In this document: positions 1-5,117 of the stretch, in pieces
Layout: the number at the start of each line of letters is the position of its first letter
Position numbering within the stretch: the stretch's first letter is position 1
Assembly: GCA_030600975.1 (NCBI GenBank)
Contig: JAUVUL010000180.1
Span: 1-5,117 of the forward strand
Reading direction: 5' to 3'
Source: Candidatus Aegiribacteria sp.
Lineage (GTDB): Bacteria > Fermentibacterota > Fermentibacteria > Fermentibacterales > JCC-6
Length of the DNA stretch: 5,117 nt
Made by a program: the position numbers and the translations under genes
Notes under the pieces: generated by a model
The model's database searches: none
Told to the model about the DNA's origin: nothing
The model's input: the letters and a program-made list of their open reading frames with translations, nothing else

Positions 1-247
1 AAAGAATCGGTATAATTGAGGTAAGGTCTGCATTGCCGCATCTTTCTCCATATCCATTAATAGTTCCCTGGATCATAACAGCGCCTGCGCGTATCGCTCA
101 TAAAGAATTGGCCACAGCCATGCCACAGTCGTTGTGTGTATGAATTCCGATTTTAAGTGGCAGGGCATCTGTTTTTGCGCTCTGTTTTTCAGCAAAGCTT
201 TTGCGTACATTATTTATGATGGATTCTATATCAAATGGAAGGGTGCC
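1..247 (-). pseudogene. Partial citramalate / 2-isopropylmalate synthase-family gene (CimA-like), with in-frame stop
   Basis: Read on the minus strand from 247 down to 1, the translation begins GTLPFDIESIINNVRK. It continues through LKIGIHTHNDCGMAVANSL and ends with [16 protein letters not shown] and SIIPIL at the window edge. The HxHND metal-binding motif and the GYGERCGNA motif are hallmarks of the HMGL-like TIM-barrel enzymes that condense acetyl-CoA with a 2-oxoacid. [10 protein letters not shown] with GTLPF fits citramalate synthase best; isopropylmalate or homocitrate synthase are alternatives. About 80 codons are present, from the middle of the barrel. The N-terminal half is cut off at the ATPase junction near 247-256, and the C-terminal half lies beyond base 1. 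A TGA codon at 98-100 interrupts the frame between SL and AIRAGA, where homologues carry an ordinary residue. The other codons read cleanly, so this is recent decay, a sequencing error or recoding. Family assignment is strong; the gene is broken as shown. Confidence 0.85.
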
Positions 248-2929
248 GGGAAGATCCGCTCCGAGATTGGTCCCAATGAGATAGTGTCTGACATCACCAT
301 TCCAAAATGGATGATTTTACTTAAACAGTTCCGGGACCTGCTCGTTCTTGTGCTTATAGCAGCGGGAACCGTTTCAATGGTTATCGGCAGTTACCGGGAC
401 GGCGCAATAATGTTCGTTATAGTCATTATCAATGCCATTATCGGTTTCATTCAGGAGTACAAGGCAGGGAAGATACTGGAGCGGCTGAAGGAGCTTATCC
501 AATCCCCGGCCAAAGTATTGGTGAACGGGGAACTAACGGAGATAACACAGGCACTGCTCGTGCCCGGGGATATAGTCGAAGTTGAAGCGGGAGATAAAAT
601 TCCCGCAGATTTAAGGCTTATTGAATGCTTCGATTTCCGTACGGTGGAATTCTCACTTACAGGTGAATCCATGCCCCAGGAGAAGAATACCAACGCTATC
701 AGGGACAGATGCATAATATCCGACCAGGAGAATATGGCCTTCACGGGTACAACGGTGGCGACGGGTAGTGCAACCGGGGTTGTCGTCCGAACCGGCATGG
801 CCACTGAAATGGGCAAAATCGCGAACATGACCCAGGAAACGGCTACTGTTAAATCCACTTTGCAGAAGGAATTGGGAATCCTGGCAAAATGGTTGACCTT
901 GATAGTCGTTTTTCTCAGTGCCGGACTCTTCGCAGTAGCTCTCTGGCAGGGATTTCCACTTATAACAAGTATGATTCTCGCACTCGGCGTCGCTGTAGCT
1001 TCGGTTCCCCAGGCACTCCCTGCTCAGGTAACCGTTGCCCTTACCGCTGCCAGTAAAAGGCTCGCTAATCTTTCTGCAGTAGTCAAGAGTCTCCCTTCGG
1101 TAGAAACCCTCGGTTCTACAACAGTGATCTGTACCGACAAGACAGGCACTCTTACGAAGAACGAAATGACCGTAACAAAGGTCTGGTTCGATGGAAGTGA
1201 ATACAGGCTTACTGGAACAGGATACAGGCCTGAGGGGGGAATACTGGATTCAGACGACAACGCACTGACCAGTGAACAGATAGATGATATAGAGATAATG
1301 ATGGATGCCGGAACGATGGCATCCAACGCAGAAATTCACCCTCCGGATGAAGAGCATAAAAGCTGGTACTCCGTTGGAGATCCGACTGAAGCCGCCCTGG
1401 TGGCCATGTCCACAAAACTGGGAACCAGAAGCCCCACAGAGGACGAGGAAAATCCGGAACTGCATGAATTCCCCTTCGATTCGGATAGGAAAAGAATGAG
1501 TTCCATAAGGCAGTTCGGCGATAGGGTACAGCTGGCCATGAAAGGTGCAACGGACAGTGTTCTCTCCGTTTCGAAGTACATCTACAGGAATGGGAAAGCC
1601 GTACCTATTACCGACGAGGACAGGGAACGGATCAGGAGCCTCAATGAGGAATTGTCCAACCAGGCACTGAGGGTGCTGGCAATTGCTTTCCGCCCCCTCG
1701 AGCTGAACGGAAGTGACTACGTACTTGAGGAGATAGAGAAGAATGTCATCTTCCTCGGTCTTGTCGGAATGACCGATCCCCCCAAGGAGGGTGTAAAAGA
1801 GGCGATAGCCGCATGTCATGAGGCCAGGATCAGAATAGTTATCATGACCGGTGACCATTCAATTACCGCGAAGGCGGTTGGCAGGGAAATAGGCCTGTGC
1901 AGGTCAGGAGAACCCCCCGTTTATACAGGCGAGCAGCTGGAAGACATGGATGATGAAGAGCTTACCCGGATTCTCATGACGGATGATTCTGTGATATTCT
2001 CAAGGGTAAGCCCTGCACATAAGCTCAGAATCGTCAATATTCTTGAGGGTCAGAATGAGGTTGTAGCTGTAACGGGCGACGGTGTTAACGACGCTCCCGC
2101 GCTTAAACGGGCAGATATTGGTGTTGCTATGGGCATAACAGGTACGGATGTTGCGAAGGAAGCTGCTGAACTGATACTTCTTGATGACAGCTTCCCGACG
2201 CTGGTGGAGGCTGTCAGGGAAGGTCGTACCATCTACAGCAATCTCAAGAAAACCGTTCTCGCTTCCATGACAACGAATGCGGCCGAGCTGGTAATTGTGA
2301 TACTCGGTCTTACCGGTGTTGCTCTTGGTAACTGGGCGATACCCATACTTGCCCTCCAGATTCTGGCCATCGACCTGCTTGCCGAGGTCATGCCTCTGAC
2401 ATGCCTCACTTTTGATCCTTCGGCAAAGGGGATAATGCTGATGCCCCCGAGGAAGCAGTGCGATCATATAATGAACAGACAAACATCCATTGAAGTGGTG
2501 TTCCTGGGAGTCCTGATCGGTATACTCGCTTTCGGCAATTACGCGCTCAGCATGTTCCGGACTGGAGAGATCTTTCCCGCCGACATGGTAGTGTTTCCAG
2601 CCGCATACCTGAGGGCGACAACACTGGCGTATCTTACAATCGCATTCTGTCAGTTTGCCAACGTGCTGTCCCAGAGATACAGGCTGACTTCTATTTTCAA
2701 CAGGAATTTCTTCAGCAACAGGACACTGCTCCTGTCCATTCTGGGGTCCATCGGTCTTGTACTGACAGCGGTATATGTGCCGTTCGTAAGCGGGTTCCTC
2801 TACTTCAGCGGACCAGGAGTTCTCGACTGGGTCTTCGTACTTAGTGCCGCGCTGGTATTCCTGAGCGTATTCGAGCTGATGAAATTCCGCAGAAGGATCA
2901 AGTATGAGAAGTCAGCTGTCATCAGTTGA
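134..2929 (+). CDS. P2-type cation-transporting ATPase, N-terminus lost (homology starts near 257)
   Basis: Membrane ion pump driven by ATP through an aspartyl-phosphate intermediate. In the 931-residue open frame: TGES of the actuator domain at 176-179, phosphorylated Asp335 in DKTGTLT, GDPTEA at 415-420, FPFDSDRKRMS at 446-456, the ATP-site KGAT at 470-473, MTGD at 571-574 and TGDGVNDAP at 647-655. Ten hydrophobic segments fit M1-M10 (about 66-86, 88-108, 251-271, 275-300, 705-730, 734-757, 784-806, 822-845, 862-884, 897-915). The family's M4 PEGLP is PQALP here (Gln293), and M6 reads IDLLAEVMP. Transported ion not assignable: Ca2+, Na+, K+ or H+ are all possible. The frame opens at GTG 134 (ATG 140), but residues 1 to about 38 are antisense to the cimA fragment. 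Recognisable ATPase sequence starts at RSEIGPNEI (about 257), so the true start and some 20-30 residues are missing. No ribosome binding site supports 134. The stop overlaps the next gene. Confidence 0.9.
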   Translation: MCMNSDFKWQGICFCALFFSKAFAYIIYDGFYIKWKGAGKIRSEIGPNEIVSDITIPKWMILLKQFRDLLVLVLIAAGTVSMVIGSYRDGAIMFVIVIINAIIGFIQEYKAGKILERLKELIQSPAKVLVNGELTEITQALLVPGDIVEVEAGDKIPADLRLIECFDFRTVEFSLTGESMPQEKNTNAIRDRCIISDQENMAFTGTTVATGSATGVVVRTGMATEMGKIANMTQETATVKSTLQKELGILAKWLTLIVVFLSAGLFAVALWQGFPLITSMILALGVAVASVPQALPAQVTVALTAASKRLANLSAVVKSLPSVETLGSTTVICTDKTGTLTKNEMTVTKVWFDGSEYRLTGTGYRPEGGILDSDDNALTSEQIDDIEIMMDAGTMASNAEIHPPDEEHKSWYSVGDPTEAALVAMSTKLGTRSPTEDEENPELHEFPFDSDRKRMSSIRQFGDRVQLAMKGATDSVLSVSKYIYRNGKAVPITDEDRERIRSLNEELSNQALRVLAIAFRPLELNGSDYVLEEIEKNVIFLGLVGMTDPPKEGVKEAIAACHEARIRIVIMTGDHSITAKAVGREIGLCRSGEPPVYTGEQLEDMDDEELTRILMTDDSVIFSRVSPAHKLRIVNILEGQNEVVAVTGDGVNDAPALKRADIGVAMGITGTDVAKEAAELILLDDSFPTLVEAVREGRTIYSNLKKTVLASMTTNAAELVIVILGLTGVALGNWAIPILALQILAIDLLAEVMPLTCLTFDPSAKGIMLMPPRKQCDHIMNRQTSIEVVFLGVLIGILAFGNYALSMFRTGEIFPADMVVFPAAYLRATTLAYLTIAFCQFANVLSQRYRLTSIFNRNFFSNRTLLLSILGSIGLVLTAVYVPFVSGFLYFSGPGVLDWVFVLSAALVFLSVFELMKFRRRIKYEKSAVIS

Positions 2930-3930
2930 ACAGATCACTGATCCAGAATGAATGCATGATGGTCGACCTGATAGAAAAAAAAGCGGTGCTTCATGTTCAC
3001 ACCAATGCATCCGACGGAACCGGTTCAATAGAACAGGTTATCCGGATGGCCCGGAACGCTGGCGTGGACATTCTTGGAATAAACGATCACAACACGCTGG
3101 ATGCAAGGGAAAGGGGTTTCGGAGGCTGGAACTCCTCTCTTTTTGTCCTTGCTGGAGCTGAACTTGAGGATTCAGAGGAGAGCAGCCATCTTCTTGTTTA
3201 CGGAATAGACGAGCTTCCCCGAACCCAGGATACACTGGAACAGATATCCTTCGTAAACGAGAAAAGCGGCATCGCCATTGCTGCGCATCCTACGGAAGCG
3301 CCGGGAAAACTTCCGCGTACGAGAAGCTATCCCTGGACAGCTGGGAAGGATACCGACGGGCTTGCAGGAGTTGAGGTATGGAATTACATGTCGCTTTGGA
3401 AGAAAGGTATCTCGCTTTTCAACGCTGCAGCAAAACTGAGGAATCCTGACAGGCATGTGGAACATCCAAACCTGAAAGCTATAGAGTTCTGGGAGGGAAC
3501 AGGAGGCTGCGCGATTGCAGGTCCTGATGCTCATGCTCTGAGATTCGGGGTCGGACGGGTCAGACTGGAGGTCTTTCCATACGATATGATGTTCAGAAGG
3601 CTTCTTACGCATGTACTCCTCGATGCAAACCTGTCGGATTCCGATGAGGTCGCCGAGAAGCAGATCTTAAGTGCCCTCAGGCAGGGATCGTGTTTTACAA
3701 GCAATGTCCTTTACGGAGACGCATCCGGTTTCAGGGCCGTCCGGGAAGATGGCTGCATATTGCTGAATCTTCCCGGGGCGGGGGAAATAACCATCAGTAG
3801 ATCCGGAGCCGTACTCTGGCAGGATCATCTTGAAGCCGGAAGTCACCGGATCAGCTCAGAGGCTGCTGGACGCGTTTCAATCAGTGTTTTCAGGGAAGGC
3901 AGAACATGGATATACTTCGGAATTTCATAA
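2926..3930 (+). CDS. PHP-superfamily metallohydrolase, CehA/McbA-like
   Basis: Predicted cytoplasmic metal-dependent hydrolase, probably a phosphoesterase; substrate unknown. The 334-residue frame carries the PHP ligand set in order: HVH (His23, His25), Asp30 in NASDG, NDHNT (Asp54, His55), GAELE (Glu79), AAHP (His121), and PDAHA near the C-terminal end of the domain (Asp201, His203). This is the usual arrangement for two or three metals in a distorted TIM barrel. Residues about 265-334 are beta-rich (LPGAGEITISRSGAVLW, then WIYFGIS), matching the small C-terminal sandwich of many CehA/McbA-type proteins. No signal peptide or membrane helix is seen. The start is uncertain: TTG 2926 overlaps the ATPase stop as TTGA, suggesting translational coupling, but only a weak GAGAAG lies upstream. 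ATG 2956 or 2959 would remove 10-11 residues and still keep all motifs. It overlaps the next gene by 25 nt. Family call is firm; the reaction is not known. Confidence 0.88.
   Translation: MNRSLIQNECMMVDLIEKKAVLHVHTNASDGTGSIEQVIRMARNAGVDILGINDHNTLDARERGFGGWNSSLFVLAGAELEDSEESSHLLVYGIDELPRTQDTLEQISFVNEKSGIAIAAHPTEAPGKLPRTRSYPWTAGKDTDGLAGVEVWNYMSLWKKGISLFNAAAKLRNPDRHVEHPNLKAIEFWEGTGGCAIAGPDAHALRFGVGRVRLEVFPYDMMFRRLLTHVLLDANLSDSDEVAEKQILSALRQGSCFTSNVLYGDASGFRAVREDGCILLNLPGAGEITISRSGAVLWQDHLEAGSHRISSEAAGRVSISVFREGRTWIYFGIS
3893..3899 (+). promoter_or_regulatory. Shine-Dalgarno site for the small exported protein
   Basis: GGGAAGG lies inside the end of the PHP gene, six bases before ATG 3906. It decides the start of the downstream gene and shows that the 25-nt overlap is real rather than an artefact of frame extension. 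Confidence 0.7.
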
Positions 3931-4391
3931 TCACCTTATTAACGGTCATCTCAATTTCATCAGTTGCGTCATCAACTCCGATCGATTCCACATGGGATCT
4001 GCTACATGCGGTTGAGTACCGTGACGGGGAACGGTTTCTGGACCTGATGTCCGAAAGTGTAAGGATTCAAATCGACTGGAGTTACCAGCAACTGAGAGAG
4101 CTGGCTCTGGAGAATCCCGGTCTGGTGGAAACCCTGCTCACGGAATCGGGTTCCGGACTGACGACATGGGATCTTGAATGGATGACCACAGAGGACTTTG
4201 TTTCCAGGATGCTTGAGGGAGTTTACCTGCCCCCGCTGGAAAACATCATCTCGGAAGAAGCCTCCTTGAGAGGCAGGAATGCCGAGGTATCATTCACCTG
4301 GTATTCCGGGTATTCCCTTTCACTACAGTTCTCGTGGGAGGAATCATCATGGAAGGTCACCGGATCTCCCATTTTGAACCAGTTATTCTAA
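3906..4391 (+). CDS. Small exported protein, NTF2/DUF4878-like, function unknown
   Basis: The product is 161 residues. It opens with a Sec-type signal peptide: short n-region with Arg5, a hydrophobic stretch at 7-18, and likely cleavage after SVA (residue 21) or VASS (23). No lipobox Cys follows, so the mature protein of about 140 residues should be periplasmic or secreted. The mature part begins with a helix-like segment containing YRDGERFLDLMS and ends in two beta-like strands, AEVSFTWYSG and LSLQFSWEESSWKVTG. A helical start with a GD/DGE..FLDLMS pattern, followed by strands ending in W.VTG, is what DUF4878/SnoaL-like (NTF2-fold) secreted proteins show. This is a pattern match by eye, not a family assignment. 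The start at ATG 3906 is supported by GGGAAGG six bases upstream. The first 25 nt overlap the PHP gene, so the two are probably translated together. No terminator is seen after the TAA. Confidence 0.8.
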   Translation: MDILRNFIITLLTVISISSVASSTPIDSTWDLLHAVEYRDGERFLDLMSESVRIQIDWSYQQLRELALENPGLVETLLTESGSGLTTWDLEWMTTEDFVSRMLEGVYLPPLENIISEEASLRGRNAEVSFTWYSGYSLSLQFSWEESSWKVTGSPILNQLF

Positions 4392-4441
4392 GAGTACAGA
4401 ACCAGCAGGAAAACCATGGGAAAATGACAATTGAATCCCTG

Positions 4442-4471
4442 TTGACTTTGGAACCTGTACAGTTGTAGTAT
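4442..4471 (+). promoter_or_regulatory. Weak sigma70-like promoter candidate for the lipoprotein gene
   Basis: TTGACT (4442-4447, 5/6 to the -35 consensus) is followed after 18 bases by TAGTAT (4466-4471, 4/6 to TATAAT). It would give a leader of about 80 nt before ATG 4558. The -10 is poor and the host's promoter consensus is unknown. The gap between 4391 and 4558 is the only place in the window where a promoter would be expected. Confidence 0.25.
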
Positions 4472-4523
4472 TTGACGTTCGTATCAGGTTTTCAGGGGTT
4501 GCATTTTTCGGCTGACGGAATCT

Positions 4524-4539
4524 GTATCACTTCTGATAC
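4524..4539. repeat. Inverted repeat GTATCA-CTTC-TGATAC upstream of the lipoprotein gene
   Basis: Perfect 6-bp arms (4524-4529 and 4534-4539) flank a 4-base spacer, ending nine bases before the GGAGG of the downstream gene. A third copy of GTATCA stands alone at 4481-4486. It could be an operator or a small mRNA hairpin near the ribosome binding site. The arms are short enough to occur by chance. Confidence 0.35.
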
Positions 4540-4547
4540 TTTAATGT

Positions 4548-4552
4548 GGAGG
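4548..4552 (+). promoter_or_regulatory. Shine-Dalgarno site GGAGG deciding the lipoprotein start
   Basis: GGAGG lies five bases before ATG 4558. It fixes the start there and rules out the in-frame GTG at 4546, which overlaps this site and would put charged residues (MEVD) ahead of the signal peptide. Confidence 0.85.
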
Positions 4553-4557
4553 TAGAT

Positions 4558-4941
4558 ATGAGAAAGATTCTCGCTGTTCTTAGTATTGCCGGCCTTGTCT
4601 TCATGGCATGTGGCGGCGGCGGCGCCAGCAGTCCAGAGGATGCTGTAAAAGGTATGTTCGATGCCATGAAATCCGGAGATATAGATGCCATGGCGCAGTA
4701 TCTGCCGGAAGATGAGCGGTCAGAAATAACTGAAATGTCGGATGAAGAAAAAGAGATGGTTGAGGGCATGCTCGCCCTGATGTCCACCGTTGAATACAAT
4801 ATCAAGAGTACTGAAATTGACGGCGATATCGCGGTTGTAACCATCGATTTTACCTTCATGGGCGAGACCGAGGAGCAAGATATCGAACTCTTGCTGGAGA
4901 ATGGCAGCTGGGTGGTCACCAGCGGCGGCGGAATGTTCTAG
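4558..4941 (+). CDS. Small lipoprotein, DUF4878/NTF2-like, function unknown
   Basis: The 127-residue product has a type II signal peptide: MRK, a hydrophobic core, then LVFMAC with Cys18 as the lipidated residue. Phe at -3 is a relaxed lipobox. Gly follows the Cys, with no Asp at +2, so in a Gram-negative cell the outer membrane is the likely destination. A Gly/Ala/Ser linker (GGGGASS) precedes a helical segment with SPEDAVKGMFDAMKSGDIDA. The tail alternates strand-like runs, IAVVTIDFTFMG and DIELLLENGSWVVTSG. SPEDAVK..F.A...GD, with a final W.VT strand, is the typical look of DUF4878 lipoproteins; the fold is inferred by eye. The mature protein is acidic, rich in Glu, Asp and Met. ATG 4558 is chosen because GGAGG sits five bases upstream. 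It has its own ribosome binding site and terminator, and may be monocistronic. The preceding gene has a similar layout and could be a distant paralogue. Confidence 0.88.
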   Translation: MRKILAVLSIAGLVFMACGGGGASSPEDAVKGMFDAMKSGDIDAMAQYLPEDERSEITEMSDEEKEMVEGMLALMSTVEYNIKSTEIDGDIAVVTIDFTFMGETEEQDIELLLENGSWVVTSGGGMF

Positions 4942-4962
4942 ACAGTATCTGCAGAATGATTG

Positions 4963-4991
4963 AAAGGAGCCTCGCAAGGGGCTCCTTTTTT
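4963..4991 (+). terminator. Intrinsic terminator with GCAA tetraloop
   Basis: AAAGGAGCCTC (4963-4973) pairs with GGGGCTCCTTT (4978-4988), with one T-G wobble, around a GCAA tetraloop (4974-4977). Six Ts follow the GC stem (4986-4991). It lies 22 bases after the lipoprotein stop and ends that transcript. It is also the apparent landing site for the group II intron that begins two bases downstream. Confidence 0.92.
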
Positions 4992-5012
4992 ATGTGCGCC
5001 GGGCATGGCGCG

Positions 5013-5033
5013 CAGCGCCAATGACCGGCGCTG
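5013..5033 (+). other. Intron domain I hairpin, 7-bp stem
   Basis: CAGCGCC (5013-5019) pairs perfectly with GGCGCTG (5027-5033) around a 7-base loop. It immediately follows the first intron hairpin and is part of the extra block relative to the compact O. iheyensis intron. CGCC at 5016-5019 could also compete with the first hairpin for GGCG. Confidence 0.6.
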
Positions 5034-5037
5034 TTAA

Positions 5038-5059
5038 CCGGTAAGCGAAAGCGAACCGG
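5038..5059 (+). other. Intron domain I hairpin with GAAA tetraloop
   Basis: CCGGT (5038-5042) pairs with ACCGG (5055-5059). After a small internal loop, GC/GC closes a GAAA tetraloop (5047-5050). GNRA loops in group II introns commonly dock into receptors elsewhere in the RNA. Whether this one does cannot be seen from 124 nt. Confidence 0.55.
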
Positions 5060-5117
5060 GATGTGACTTGGAGGGTGTAAGTCCCTCTGGAGGCCGTGAT
5101 GACCGGAACTCCTAGCC

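Larger units (their letters stand above)
4994..5117 (+). mobile_element. 5' end of a group II intron (probably class C), continues past the window
   Basis: The first 124 nt of a self-splicing retroelement RNA. It opens with GTGCG, the group II 5' splice-site consensus. GCGCC (4996-5000) then pairs with GGCGC (5007-5011) around GGGCAT, like the first hairpin of the Oceanobacillus iheyensis class C intron as I remember it. GAGGG (5071-5075) and CCCTC (5083-5087) enclose TGTAAGT, the familiar GGGTGNAAGTCCC element of domain I. GGAG (5089-5092) can pair with CTCC (5109-5112), and TAGCC ends the window, again in the order found in that intron. Two further hairpins lie between (5013-5033, and 5038-5059 with a GAAA loop). 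Insertion just after an intrinsic terminator is the known habit of class C introns. The reverse transcriptase gene, the EBS sequences and domains V-VI are not in the window. Orientation matches upstream transcription. Confidence 0.85.

Noticed and set aside
98..100. TGA as selenocysteine
   Set aside because: The position is not catalytic in this family. I see no convincing hairpin with the features of a bacterial SECIS just after the codon.
134..256. Coding use of the first ~40 codons of the ATPase frame
   Set aside because: The opposite strand encodes recognisable CimA-family protein here, the plus-strand residues do not resemble a P-type ATPase N-terminus, and no ribosome binding site precedes GTG 134 or ATG 140.
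1250..1858. Minus-strand open frame of 202 codons
   Set aside because: It lies wholly within the ATPase phosphorylation and nucleotide-binding domains, its translation resembles no family I know, and it has no upstream ribosome binding site context.
2000..2482. Minus-strand open frame of 160 codons
   Set aside because: Shadow of the conserved TGDGVNDAP to M6 region of the ATPase, with a composition typical of antisense frames.
4392..4450. Terminator after the exported-protein gene
   Set aside because: No GC-rich stem followed by a T-run is present. The operon may read through to the lipoprotein gene or end by another mechanism.
4455..4462. CTGTACAG palindrome as an operator
   Set aside because: An isolated 8-bp palindrome is expected by chance, and no second copy or wider symmetry is present.
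4512..4540. CTGACG-17-GATACT as promoter of the lipoprotein gene
   Set aside because: Both boxes match only 4/6, and transcription would start at about 4547, on top of the ribosome binding site.
4546..4557. Upstream GTG start for the lipoprotein
   Set aside because: GTG 4546 overlaps the GGAGG site that serves ATG 4558 and would add acidic residues before the signal peptide.

Overview
The window looks like part of a bacterial chromosome, or a whole short metagenomic contig, from a Gram-negative-type organism. A lipobox lipoprotein with Gly after the Cys and a second signal-peptide protein point to a cell with an outer membrane. No gene fixes the phylum. GC is about 50% over most of the window, but roughly 42% (100 of 240 bases by hand count) in the first 240 bases.

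Layout. (1) Bases 1-247, minus strand: an internal piece of a citramalate/isopropylmalate synthase-family gene (CimA-like). It runs off the left edge and carries an in-frame TGA. (2) From about 257, plus strand: a P2-type cation-transporting ATPase with all catalytic motifs and ten predicted membrane helices. Its cytoplasmic N-terminus is missing, because the frame upstream of about residue 41 is simply the antisense of the cimA piece. (3) Overlapping the ATPase stop: a PHP-superfamily metallohydrolase (CehA/McbA-like) with a C-terminal beta-rich domain. (4) Overlapping the PHP stop by 25 nt: a small exported protein with an NTF2/DUF4878-like look. These three plus-strand genes form a tight operon. 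(5) A 166-nt intergenic region with a short inverted repeat and a weak promoter candidate. (6) A small lipoprotein gene, also DUF4878-like, ending at a textbook intrinsic terminator with a GCAA tetraloop. (7) Two bases after that terminator's U-tract, the 5' end of a group II intron, probably class C, starts at 4994 and leaves the window at the right edge.

How it fits together. The ATPase, PHP enzyme and exported protein are probably cotranscribed and translationally coupled, but the sequence does not show what joins them functionally. The downstream lipoprotein has its own ribosome binding site and terminator, and may be a distant relative of the exported protein. The most notable points are the abrupt cimA/ATPase junction (rearrangement or assembly chimera), the ATPase's hybrid ion-site residues, and the intron sitting on a terminator. 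I found no new defence or mobile system beyond the intron.
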